A stretch of 18,866 bases of DNA from Pontimonas sp. (GCA_017852615.1 JAFMKX010000010.1:1755-20620); one strand, 5' to 3'. Positions 1-7,226 are shown, counted from the stretch's first letter. A program made the numbers and translations. Notes: generated by a model not told the origin, from the letters alone.

Positions 1-141
1 GCTCCGCTGGCTGCGGCAGAGAAATCGATGGACTATTTCCCCCACGCCACACTGCGCGTGGTTTCAGGGGCAGGACACCTTCTGGAAGGTAACCTCGAAG
101 CGGAGCTCACGGACGCCGTGACTCACGCCCTCGGCCAGTAA
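1..141 (+). CDS. Alpha/beta hydrolase-like protein, C-terminal end only
   Basis: The window opens inside a reading frame that runs 46 codons to a TAA at 139-141. The visible tail has a hydrophobic strand followed by Ser-Gly-Ala-Gly-His-Leu-Leu-Glu (His at visible residue 26), then a final amphipathic helix. This matches the strand-loop-His-helix end of alpha/beta hydrolases, where the His completes the Ser-Asp-His triad. The nucleophile region lies outside the window, so the reaction and substrate cannot be judged. The Shine-Dalgarno of the next gene overlaps this stop codon, so the two are almost certainly co-transcribed and perhaps translationally coupled. The family call rests on a short tail; another Rossmann-like enzyme is possible. 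Confidence 0.55.
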   Translation, partial: APLAAAEKSMDYFPHATLRVVSGAGHLLEGNLEAELTDAVTHALGQ

Positions 142-146
142 GGAAG
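141..146 (+). promoter_or_regulatory. Ribosome binding site of the Mur ligase gene
   Basis: AGGAAG lies 7 nt before the ATG at 154. It overlaps the last base of the upstream hydrolase stop codon, which ties the two genes together and fixes the Mur ligase start. Confidence 0.7.
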
Positions 147-153
147 TCGCACC

Positions 154-1710
154 ATGTCACCAGATCTTCTGCTCCTGGTGGCGGCCATCACCTCGGGCGT
201 CGTGACCGCGGCGTTGATAAATCTCAAATGGGTTCGCGTGGCCCAGAGGGTGCACTATTTACCCCGGGAAGTCGCGCGCTTGGAGCGCCTCTGGTTTGAT
301 CGACGACCCCTGGGGGCGCTGTGGTGGGGTGGCGCTGCCATTCTCGCGTTGACTTCGGTCCAGGGAAGCGCCTGGCTGAACATGCCAGAACTAGCCTGGC
401 TTGCCGTGATTGCTCCGTTGATGATCTTGCCTACCCCGTGGCGCTTGCCTTTTCGTGGGGTGACCAGTCCTCTGGCGTGGACCCCTCGAGCACAGAGGGC
501 CTATGCCGGAATTTTTGTCCTTCAACTGGTCCTCGGGACACTCACCGTCGTGGTGTTGGGCCCTGCCGGAGTGCTCATTCCGCTGTTGTTCACGGCAAAT
601 CTTGCCGATCTCGCCTTGGGGTTCTTGTGGTATCTCGAGCGCAATCTCACGATGAAGTTTGTCTCTCAGGCTCAGCGCAAGCTCAAGAGAGTAAAGCCCC
701 GCGTGGTGGCGATTACGGGAAGCTATGGCAAGACCTCCACCAAGGGCTATGTCGCCACACTGGTGGGGGGAACTCATTCCACTGTTGCTTCCCCGGCAAG
801 CTTTAACAACCTGATGGGGCTATCCAAGACCATCAACGAGCACCTCGTGGCGGGCACCAGTGTGTTTGTCGCGGAAATGGGCATGAACGCTGAGGGTCGG
901 ATTCGGGAGCTCTCTAATTGGTTCCCACCCGATATTGCGGCGATCACCGTGATCGGCGAAGCACATATGGAGCGATTGGGTTCGAAAGAAGCAATTTTCC
1001 GCGCCAAAGCTGAAATCACCGAAAAGGCCCCCACAGTGGTCCTGCCCATTGATCAATCCGAACTTCGCACCCTGGCGGATAAGTGTGCTCGGGCGAAGAA
1101 GACGGTGATTACGGTCAGTGCGCAGGGCAAAAAAGCCGACATCGTGCTGGATCCCGATTTGGGAACCGTGAAATATGGGCCCCAGGATCAACCAAGTCCG
1201 ATGGAAATTCCCCCTTTTGGTCACGGTGTCAATATCGCCGTGGCCTTGGGTATTGCGTGGGCTCTCGACGTTCCCAAGGCAGAAGCTTTAGCTCGTCTGG
1301 CTCACCTTCCCGTGGCCGCTCACCGTGCTGAAGTAGGAGAGATTACCGAGGGTGTCGCCATTATTGATGACACCTACAATTCCAATCCTGTGGGGGCGCA
1401 GCACGCGGTGACCTCGGGTGCGCAACTGGCGAAAAAGCGCAAAGGACCTTTTGTGGTGGTCACGCCGGGGATGGTCGAATTAGGGCCGGTCCAGTTTGAG
1501 CGAAACAAGAAACTCGCTTCCTCCATCGTCAAGGCTGGCGGAACATTGATGATCGTGGGTCGCACCAATCGCAAGGCATTGCTCTTAGGAGCGCAGGGTA
1601 AAGCCAGCGTCTTTGACTCACGACCCGACGCGGTGAGTGCTGCGCTCCAGGCTGCGGGCACTACGGGCGTTATTCTCTATGAGAATGACCTGCCCGATCA
1701 TTACCCCTAA
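154..1710 (+). CDS. Membrane-anchored MurF-like Mur ligase
   Basis: This 518-aa protein joins a hydrophobic N-terminal region to a Mur ligase catalytic core. Roughly residues 3-25, 50-70, 80-95 and 115-165 look like membrane segments. The core starts near residue 185 with the ATP P-loop GSYGKTS (189-195), then Asn-Asn-Leu near 220, the metal-binding Glu of EMGM at 241, His-Arg at 390-391 and the MurF-type DDTYNSNP at 405-412. Known Mur ligases join an amino acid or dipeptide to a nucleotide- or lipid-linked muropeptide using ATP, and MurF adds D-Ala-D-Ala. The usual soluble MurF N-terminal UDP-sugar-binding domain is not recognisable; the membrane region takes its place. The start follows AGGAAG (141-146) by 7 nt. 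It is followed 37 nt later by a Ddl-like gene, so a shared role in making and attaching a dipeptide is inferred. The substrate is unknown; MurF is the nearest family by motifs. Confidence 0.8.
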   Translation: MSPDLLLLVAAITSGVVTAALINLKWVRVAQRVHYLPREVARLERLWFDRRPLGALWWGGAAILALTSVQGSAWLNMPELAWLAVIAPLMILPTPWRLPFRGVTSPLAWTPRAQRAYAGIFVLQLVLGTLTVVVLGPAGVLIPLLFTANLADLALGFLWYLERNLTMKFVSQAQRKLKRVKPRVVAITGSYGKTSTKGYVATLVGGTHSTVASPASFNNLMGLSKTINEHLVAGTSVFVAEMGMNAEGRIRELSNWFPPDIAAITVIGEAHMERLGSKEAIFRAKAEITEKAPTVVLPIDQSELRTLADKCARAKKTVITVSAQGKKADIVLDPDLGTVKYGPQDQPSPMEIPPFGHGVNIAVALGIAWALDVPKAEALARLAHLPVAAHRAEVGEITEGVAIIDDTYNSNPVGAQHAVTSGAQLAKKRKGPFVVVTPGMVELGPVQFERNKKLASSIVKAGGTLMIVGRTNRKALLLGAQGKASVFDSRPDAVSAALQAAGTTGVILYENDLPDHYP

Positions 1711-1747
1711 ACCGGTAACCACGGCGCACTTTGACGAAGGATGAGGC

Positions 1748-2887
1748 ATGGCTGATTCGACCTGGGCAGTGGTGTTTGGTGGCCCGAGCCCCGAACACGA
1801 AATTTCGATACTCACGGGCTTGCAAGCTGCTCGAGTGCTCAGCGACGGAGGGTGCTCAGTGCATGCCCTCTATGTCTCGCCCACCGGTGGTTGGTATCTG
1901 GTGCCGGCTACCTGCGAAGCCAAAGATTTCCTCACCGGCCCACCACCGGGTGCCAAAGAAATAGATGTGGTGATTTCGTCTCAGCCAGGTCTCTATCCCC
2001 ATAAGGGCCTGAGCAAGAAACCTTTGGACATCGATGCTGCCCTGCTGTGTTTCCACGGTGGCCTGGGAGAGGGCGGTGGCGCCGCGGCACTCTTTAGCTA
2101 CCTCGATATTCCCGCTACCGGCTCTACCGTCTATGCCGGCGCGGTCGGGATGGACAAGCTTGCCTTCGGTGGATTGATGCGCAGCGCAGGAATTGCGTCG
2201 CTACCCAGGGAGGCCCTGAGTCAACACCGCGAGCCAAGTTTCCCCGGCCCCTACATTGTGAAGCCTCGCTTTGGCGGATCTTCGATCGGGATTGAAATTG
2301 TCGATGACCTCGCCACGGCGCGAACTCTGGCGAGCACGTCACCACACCTGGGTGCTGGGGCTGTTCTCGAGCCGTATCGACCACACCTGGTCGATCTCAA
2401 CATTTCCTTTAGAACGTGGCCTGCTCTGGAACTGACCGAGGTGGAGCGCCCCTTGCGCGCCGAGGGCGAGGCGACAGGCCTGTACTCGTATCAGGAAAAA
2501 TACCTCGCGGGAGGCGGTGCAGGACTCACTCATGCCCCGCGGGAATTTCCTGCCCAAGCACCCCCGGCGGTGCACACCGCTGCGGCAGAGTTAGCCACCG
2601 CGGTGGCTGAGGTCACCCGACTCACCGGCATTGTTCGTGTTGATTTGCTCTGGGATGAGACAACGGGAGACGTCTTCGTCAACGAAGTGAACACCATCCC
2701 CGGTGCCTTGTCACTGTATTTGTGGGCCCCCACGCATCCTGCGCTGAGAGTCCTTGAGGACGCCTTGTGTGAAGCTCGCGATAACCCTGTGGTGTTCCCC
2801 CAAAGTGGCTTTGGCCAGGGTGTAGCGCTGCGAGCAGCGGGGGGTATCGCCGGCAAGCTGGTGGGCCTTGATGGCCCACGGGGCTAA
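1748..2887 (+). CDS. Divergent D-alanine--D-alanine ligase-like ATP-grasp enzyme
   Basis: A 379-aa ATP-grasp protein of the Ddl family, whose members join two D-alanines using ATP to supply MurF. Conserved: FGGPSPEHE near the N terminus (catalytic Glu), HGGLGE at 103-108, the ATP-binding Lys172, GGSSIG at 176-181 (catalytic Ser), the omega-loop Lys251-Tyr252 typical of D-Ala-D-Ala rather than D-Ala-D-Lac ligases, and NEVNTIPG at 312-319. Divergent: the usual Gly-Glu-Asp after the His-Gly motif is Gly-Glu-Gly. The region after PG, which in DdlB holds Ser281-Leu282 contacting the substrate carboxylate, reads A-L-S-L-Y-L-W-A-P here and is one residue longer. GAAGGA at 1736-1741 lies 6 nt before the ATG. 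The gene sits where actinobacteria usually carry ddl, convergent with DUF3515. It may be the organism's ordinary Ddl or a relative with changed specificity. Confidence 0.8.
   Translation: MADSTWAVVFGGPSPEHEISILTGLQAARVLSDGGCSVHALYVSPTGGWYLVPATCEAKDFLTGPPPGAKEIDVVISSQPGLYPHKGLSKKPLDIDAALLCFHGGLGEGGGAAALFSYLDIPATGSTVYAGAVGMDKLAFGGLMRSAGIASLPREALSQHREPSFPGPYIVKPRFGGSSIGIEIVDDLATARTLASTSPHLGAGAVLEPYRPHLVDLNISFRTWPALELTEVERPLRAEGEATGLYSYQEKYLAGGGAGLTHAPREFPAQAPPAVHTAAAELATAVAEVTRLTGIVRVDLLWDETTGDVFVNEVNTIPGALSLYLWAPTHPALRVLEDALCEARDNPVVFPQSGFGQGVALRAAGGIAGKLVGLDGPRG
2861..2879. terminator. GC-rich hairpin at the end of ddl-like gene, possible terminator
   Basis: GTGGGCC (2861-2867) and GGCCCAC (2873-2879) form a perfect 7-bp stem with a 5-nt loop. 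It lies just before the ddl-like stop and 17 nt from the convergent DUF3515 stop. A small CGGG/CCCG stem follows directly. There is no U tract, so this is at best an actinobacterial-type terminator serving one or both convergent genes. It is also coding sequence. Confidence 0.35.
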
Positions 2888-2895
2888 CCCGCGCC

Positions 2896-3363
2896 TTATT
2901 CCAGGACGCTCGTCGCGTCTAAGCAGGCGCTGACGGGGGTGGATTGGCTCTCCACCGCCCGGGAGAGATCACTCAGGGCTTGGGTGCCAGAGGCGAGGGT
3001 GGAGTCGATAATGACCTGGGTCGCCGGTTCTAGCCCATAGGTGGTGAAGACAAAACGCGGATCATCAGCATCATCACGCAGCCAGTCGACACCTCGCAGG
3101 GTGAAACACGGAAGTGTTGAGGGTGCTGGTTTGTCCAGTCCGCATCGAACAATGACCGCGACGGGGGTTCCCCACGCCGCGGTGGATTGGGCGTTAACGC
3201 CTCGACGCTCAAGCCCTGCCACCTCATCGGGCAGACGGACCATCATGTTGGCGCAGGAGGGATCGTTGGCCTGGGCGGCTGGGTCAAGATTGACGATCGG
3301 CGCGCACGCGCTGACCAAGGCCAGGGTCGAGACCACCAGGAATAGTTGCGCGCGCACTCTCAC
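2896..3363 (-). CDS. DUF3515 family putative lipoprotein
   Basis: A 155-aa predicted secreted lipoprotein. A short basic N terminus and a hydrophobic stretch (residues 6-18) lead to the lipobox Leu-Val-Ser-Ala-Cys with Cys20 as the lipidation site. The mature part has four more cysteines (37, 74, 86, 147), a VRCG motif and a VDW motif, as in the actinobacterial DUF3515 family. The function of that family is not established. The start is GTG at 3363. No Shine-Dalgarno is seen; a TAGCCT hexamer ends 7 nt before it, suggesting a leaderless mRNA. It converges on the ddl-like gene with an 8-bp gap and diverges from thiL, the orientation I recall for the equivalent M. tuberculosis genes. Confidence 0.85.
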   Translation of the reverse strand: MRVRAQLFLVVSTLALVSACAPIVNLDPAAQANDPSCANMMVRLPDEVAGLERRGVNAQSTAAWGTPVAVIVRCGLDKPAPSTLPCFTLRGVDWLRDDADDPRFVFTTYGLEPATQVIIDSTLASGTQALSDLSRAVESQSTPVSACLDATSVLE

Positions 3364-3370
3364 ACTACCC

Positions 3371-3376
3371 AGGCTA
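3371..3376 (-). promoter_or_regulatory. Candidate -10 element for leaderless DUF3515 transcript
   Basis: TAGCCT on the minus strand is separated by 7 nt from the GTG start. It shares the TA at 3375-3376 with the thiL -10 on the other strand. No good -35 is seen. Confidence 0.55.
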
Positions 3377-3380
3377 GCGT
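3375..3380 (+). promoter_or_regulatory. Candidate -10 element for leaderless thiL transcript
   Basis: TAGCGT is followed by 7 nt (GGTGGGT) and the ATG at 3388. Transcription starting about 7 nt after the hexamer would begin at the start codon. A TTGCGC at 3346-3351 is too far away (23 nt) to be a normal -35. Confidence 0.55.
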
Positions 3381-3387
3381 GGTGGGT

Positions 3388-4410
3388 ATGAGTGACGCCG
3401 TGGAGAGCCCCGATGTGCCTTCGCCGTCGGTGAGCGTGGGCGAGCTGGGCGAAAGTGCTGCCCTCCAGGCGATATTTCCACTGCTTCCGGGTGCCCCCAG
3501 CACGGTGTTGGGACCTGGTGATGACGCAGCGATTATTAGCCTCAGTGAAGCCCAGGTGGTTATTAGCTGCGACATGATGATGGAAGGCCCAGACTTTCGA
3601 CTGGACTGGTCAACTCCGGTCATGGTCGGGCGCAAAGCAATTGCGAGCAATGCGGCCGATATTGCCGCCATGGGTGCCCACGTGGTCACCTACGAGATTG
3701 CGGTGGCCACTCCCGCCCACACCCCGATGTCCACTCTGTTGGATTTAGCCAGGGGTTTTGCTCAGGGAATCAGCGAGCTCACCCCCGAGGCTTCTATTGC
3801 CGGTGGTGATCTCTCTCGCGCCCCGGTGTTGAGCCTGGCCGTGACGGTGCTGGGGGATATGCGCGGCCTGGCACCGGTGACCCGCTCCGGAGCCAGGCCA
3901 GGCGATGTCATCGCGGTGGGAGGCCCACTGGGGCTCTCGGCGGCAGGATTGCGACTCTTACTTGGCGCTGGCGATGATTCTCGCCTGATTGCCCAGCTCG
4001 TGGCGGAGAATGAGCTTGTGCACCAGCACCTCGCACCCCAAGCGCCCATTGCCCTGGGCCCGATTGCTGCCGAGGCGGGTGCTCACGCGATGATGGACAT
4101 TTCCGATGGCCTCGTCTTGGATGCCACTCGTATGGCGCGGGCAAGTGGGGTGGATATTGAGCTCGATATCGACACACTCTCCACGGTGATCGCCGCCTAT
4201 CCCGGTGTCACGCTGGAGGATGCCTTATTCGGCGGCGAGGACCATTCGTTCCTGGTGGCTTATCCCCCACACCAGAGCATCCCGGAGGGATTCACCCCCA
4301 TTGGTGTGGTCACCCGCGCATCCACGGCACCGGAAGTGACGGTGCCCGGGAGGGACATCTCTCACGAGAGAGGTGGTTGGGATCCCTTTTCCCCGGCAAC
4401 GGCGACATAA
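3388..4410 (+). CDS. thiL: Thiamine-monophosphate kinase
   Basis: ThiL phosphorylates thiamine monophosphate to thiamine pyrophosphate with ATP in the cytoplasm, the last step of thiamine cofactor synthesis. The 340-aa protein has GPGDDAA at 42-48, Asp62 and MEGPDF at 65-70 (many ThiLs have Glu-Gly-x-His-Phe; Asp replaces His here), DIAAMGA at 91-97 and MMDISDGLVLD from residue 235. These form the PurM-like acidic metal and ATP site. It ends with GGWDPF, which I associate with actinobacterial ThiL. ATG 3388 is preferred. An in-frame ATG at 3346 would extend the protein backwards across the divergent promoter and into the antisense of DUF3515. Its last 49 nt overlap the convergent rsmD gene. 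Confidence 0.93.
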   Translation: MSDAVESPDVPSPSVSVGELGESAALQAIFPLLPGAPSTVLGPGDDAAIISLSEAQVVISCDMMMEGPDFRLDWSTPVMVGRKAIASNAADIAAMGAHVVTYEIAVATPAHTPMSTLLDLARGFAQGISELTPEASIAGGDLSRAPVLSLAVTVLGDMRGLAPVTRSGARPGDVIAVGGPLGLSAAGLRLLLGAGDDSRLIAQLVAENELVHQHLAPQAPIALGPIAAEAGAHAMMDISDGLVLDATRMARASGVDIELDIDTLSTVIAAYPGVTLEDALFGGEDHSFLVAYPPHQSIPEGFTPIGVVTRASTAPEVTVPGRDISHERGGWDPFSPATAT

Positions 4411-4952
4411 AGGGTGGTATCTCCATAGGTCTTCTCTGGCAGAGGATCGAGCCCTGCCGGCCACGCGGGTTCGCTGGAGCGAGAAGAACGCTCCACGATG
4501 ACCCACGCGCCCGAATGGAGCCACGGGACGAGATCCTGGAGTACTTGGTTGAGCTCAGCATCCTCGAGGTCGTAGGGAGGGTCAATAAACACCAGGTCTG
4601 CCTGGGTGGTGGGCTCTGATCGAAGGAACGAGCTCACGGTGGAGGCGATCGTGGTGAAGGCTACCGCTCGAGAGAGTGCTGTGGTCAGTGTTGCGATATT
4701 GGCTCGAATGACCTGGAGAGCTCCCCGATGTTTTTCGACCAACCAGATTGCGGAAGCACCGCGCGAAGCTGCTTCTAACCCCAGTGCTCCGGTGCCGGCG
4801 AAAAGGTCAAGCACACACGCTCCTTCGAGCTCTCTATGTGCTTCAATCCGGGAGAACAAGGCTTCTCGAACGCGGTCCGAGGTGGGCCTGGTGACCGTGG
4901 CAGCACTGGCTAAGCGCAGGGATCCTGCCTCGCCGCCGATGATTCTGGTCAT
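4362..4952 (-). CDS. rsmD: 16S rRNA (guanine966-N2)-methyltransferase
   Basis: RsmD methylates N2 of G966 of 16S rRNA during 30S assembly using S-adenosylmethionine. The 196-aa protein begins MTRIIGG, as the family does. It carries the SAM-binding motif DLFAGTGALG at 49-58 and the catalytic DPPY at 124-127, and is of normal length. It lies on the opposite strand to thiL and recG, whereas in many actinobacteria rsmD follows recG and precedes coaD on the same strand. Its 3' end overlaps thiL by 49 nt, and both reading frames carry family sequence up to the overlap. A TAGCGT hexamer ends 6 nt before the ATG, suggesting leaderless expression. Confidence 0.93.
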   Translation of the reverse strand: MTRIIGGEAGSLRLASAATVTRPTSDRVREALFSRIEAHRELEGACVLDLFAGTGALGLEAASRGASAIWLVEKHRGALQVIRANIATLTTALSRAVAFTTIASTVSSFLRSEPTTQADLVFIDPPYDLEDAELNQVLQDLVPWLHSGAWVIVERSSRSSEPAWPAGLDPLPEKTYGDTTLYVAVAGEKGSQPPLS

Positions 4953-4958
4953 GGCACA

Positions 4959-4964
4959 ACGCTA
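4959..4964 (-). promoter_or_regulatory. Candidate -10 element for leaderless rsmD transcript
   Basis: TAGCGT on the minus strand lies 6 nt before the rsmD ATG. The plus strand at 4963-4968 reads TAGCTT, sharing the same TA step, so this site too could fire in both directions. Confidence 0.5.
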
Positions 4965-4997
4965 GCTTGGTTATGCCCATGGTGTTCGACTCGGCGA

Positions 4998-5003
4998 TAA
5001 CGT
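4998..5003 (+). promoter_or_regulatory. Candidate -10 element for recG
   Basis: TAACGT is followed by 6 nt (GAGGGG) and a GTG at 5010. The same purine run could instead act as a Shine-Dalgarno for the in-frame ATG at 5019, so leaderless and leadered starts are both possible. Confidence 0.45.
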
Positions 5004-5009
5004 GAGGGG

Positions 5010-7172
5010 GTGAGCGACATGAAAGACCAGAAGCTTCGCGATGTTCTCGGAGATCGCACGCAGAAAGCCCTGCACAAAGCGTTTGGATATGTGAGTGTTT
5101 TTGACCTTCTGGGTCACTACCCGCGTCGTTATGCCACCCGCGGTGAGCTCACTTCAATTGCCCAGGTTCCCCTGGGCGAGCAGGCCACTCTGGTCGCCGA
5201 AGTCGTGTCGGTCTCTCAACGCTCCATGCGACAGCGCAGAGGTAATGTCCTCGAAGTCACCATCACCGATGGCACCGGGTTGGTCACGCTCACTTTTTTC
5301 AATCAAGCCTGGCGGGCCAAAGACCTCATCGCGGGTGCGCGGGGAATCTTTGCGGGGAAAGTGGGGGAGTATCGCGGGGTTCGCCAACTAGCCCACCCAG
5401 ACTATGAACTTTTTGACACTGCAGAGCACAGTGAGCAAGCCAGCGAGGAGTGGGCAAAACGGCCCATTCCCTTCTATCGCGCAACCTCGTCGATGGCGAG
5501 CTGGCAAATTGCCAAAGCCATCGGTGTGGCACTCGATGTTCTGGGCGACTGTGAGGATCCGGTCCCTGCGCAGATAAGGGACTCGGAAAATCTGATGGAT
5601 TTCGCCCAGGCTCTCGAGGCAATTCATCGACCTGCGGAACTCAGTGACGCTGCCCGAGCGCGGGAGACGTTGCTTTTCCACGAAGCCTTTGTCTTGCAGT
5701 GTGCCTTGGTTAAGCGCCGCCGGGCAGGGCTGTTGGTCGCCACTGCTGTGCGCACACCAGGAGAGTTGACGAACTCGTTTGTTAAAGCGCTGCCGTTTGA
5801 GCTCACACCGGATCAGGAAAGCGTGATCAACGACATCCACGATGATCTGGCCAGCGGGCATCCGATGAACCGTTTAGTCCAGGGTGAAGTGGGTTCGGGA
5901 AAAACCGTGGTCGCTGCCACGGCGATGGTGACCATCGCCCAATCGGGCGGACAAACGGCGCTCTTAGCTCCCACTGAAGTACTCGCTGCTCAACATTTTC
6001 GCTCCTTGATCGCCACCTTGGGACCCGATATGGCAGCTCGGATGAATCCCGTCTTGTTGACCGGTTCGTTGCCAGCGGCGGTGAAAAAGAAAGCTCTCTT
6101 AGCCGCAGCGTCGGGGTCATCTCATCTGGTGGTGGGTACCCACGCGTTGCTCAGCGACTCGGTCGCTTTTGCCGATTTAGGGTTGGTGGTCATTGATGAG
6201 CAACACCGTTTTGGGGTGGATCAACGAGAGGCACTGAGACAAAAGGGAACCCATCCTCATGTCCTGGTGCTCACTGCAACACCTATTCCTCGCACCGTTG
6301 CGATGACGGTCTTTGGTGATTTAGATGTTTCCACCATTGCCACTATGCCCTCGGGACGCTCACCCATCGATACCCACGTGGTGGCACTGGATGACCATCC
6401 TGAGTGGTTTGCTCGAGTGTGGCAGCGCCTGAGCGAAGAGGTCGCCCAGGGCCGCCAAGGTTTTGTTGTCGTTCCGGCCATTGCCCCTGCCGAACTTGAA
6501 GAAAGCGAGGTACTCGAAGCGGATGAGCCAGAAAGCGAAGGCGATAGCGCCGCCAGAGCGCTGACGACCGTGATGGAAACGCTTCCGATGGTGCGCGCTT
6601 TGCCGGAGTTTTCTGCGATCTCACTCGAAGCGATGCACGGGCGGGTGCCCAGCGACGAAAAGGATCGCCTCATGAACGCGTTTCATGCCGGCGAGATTGA
6701 TGTCTTAGTGGCCACGACGGTGATTGAGGTCGGAATCGATGTTCCCAACGCCTCCATCATGGTGGTCTTGGACGCGGATCGTTTTGGCGTCAGTCAACTC
6801 CACCAATTGCGCGGCCGTGTGGGCCGTGGGGAACATCCGGGAACGGCACTGTTAGTCACCCACGCGGTCGCCGGCTCGCCCGCACGGGAGCGCGTGGACG
6901 CGGTCGCTAGCACTCTGGATGGTTTTGAACTGGCGGCTATTGATCTTGAGCTTCGCCGCGAAGGCGATGTGTTGGGAGCTCGCCAATCGGGCATGAGGTC
7001 TGGATTGAAACTATTGCGAGTCAGCCACGATGGTGAGCTGATTGAGCGGGCAAGGCGCTGGGCCGGGGAGCTGTTGGAACAAGACCCCGACCTCAGCGAC
7101 CATCAGAGCTTGGCGGAGGCCATTGCCCGACGTTTGGACGACAGCGCCGAAGAGTTCCTCGAAAAAAACTAG
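5010..7172 (+). CDS. recG: ATP-dependent DNA helicase RecG
   Basis: RecG is a superfamily-2 double-strand translocase that remodels stalled replication forks and Holliday junctions. The 720-aa protein has the N-terminal OB-fold wedge domain (about 60-135), Walker A GEVGSGKT (about 292-299), the DEQH box at 396-399 followed by Arg-Phe-Gly, the TATPIPRT motif, and GRVGRG of motif VI in the second helicase domain, then the C-terminal RecG extension. An acidic insertion rich in Glu (about 494-512) lies between the helicase lobes' motifs. GTG 5010 fits a leaderless start; ATG 5019 would remove three residues. The gene diverges from rsmD across 57 bp. Confidence 0.95.
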   Translation: MSDMKDQKLRDVLGDRTQKALHKAFGYVSVFDLLGHYPRRYATRGELTSIAQVPLGEQATLVAEVVSVSQRSMRQRRGNVLEVTITDGTGLVTLTFFNQAWRAKDLIAGARGIFAGKVGEYRGVRQLAHPDYELFDTAEHSEQASEEWAKRPIPFYRATSSMASWQIAKAIGVALDVLGDCEDPVPAQIRDSENLMDFAQALEAIHRPAELSDAARARETLLFHEAFVLQCALVKRRRAGLLVATAVRTPGELTNSFVKALPFELTPDQESVINDIHDDLASGHPMNRLVQGEVGSGKTVVAATAMVTIAQSGGQTALLAPTEVLAAQHFRSLIATLGPDMAARMNPVLLTGSLPAAVKKKALLAAASGSSHLVVGTHALLSDSVAFADLGLVVIDEQHRFGVDQREALRQKGTHPHVLVLTATPIPRTVAMTVFGDLDVSTIATMPSGRSPIDTHVVALDDHPEWFARVWQRLSEEVAQGRQGFVVVPAIAPAELEESEVLEADEPESEGDSAARALTTVMETLPMVRALPEFSAISLEAMHGRVPSDEKDRLMNAFHAGEIDVLVATTVIEVGIDVPNASIMVVLDADRFGVSQLHQLRGRVGRGEHPGTALLVTHAVAGSPARERVDAVASTLDGFELAAIDLELRREGDVLGARQSGMRSGLKLLRVSHDGELIERARRWAGELLEQDPDLSDHQSLAEAIARRLDDSAEEFLEKN

Positions 7173-7213
7173 GCGCACCTAGCCCTTGTCACATGCTGTT
7201 AACACGGGCATCC

Positions 7214-7219
7214 TAAAGT
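7214..7219 (+). promoter_or_regulatory. Candidate -10 element for leaderless coaD transcript
   Basis: TAAAGT is followed by 7 nt (GGTGGGT plus phase as at thiL) and ATG 7227. The string GTGGTGGGTATGAG around the start is the same as at thiL. TTGTCA at 7186-7191 is 22 nt upstream, too far for a standard -35. Confidence 0.55.
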
Positions 7220-7226
7220 GGTGGGT

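Noticed and set aside
3346..3387. Upstream in-frame ATG for thiL
   Set aside because: It would read through the DUF3515 start and the shared promoter; family length and the leaderless hexamer favour ATG 3388.
4358..4371. TCTCT-CACG-AGAGA stem in the thiL/rsmD overlap
   Set aside because: Five base pairs with low stability and no T tract, inside double coding sequence; likely chance.
7169..7182. CTAGG-CGCA-CCTAG palindrome at the recG stop, preceded by seven A
   Set aside because: The stem is only 5 bp. A following T tract exists only for the minus strand, where no gene needs terminating, and the A run encodes the recG C terminus.
3346..7191. -35 boxes for the leaderless promoters (for example TTGCGC at 3346, TTGTCA at 7186)
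   Set aside because: Spacers to the -10 hexamers are 22-23 nt, outside the normal range. I therefore call only the -10 elements.
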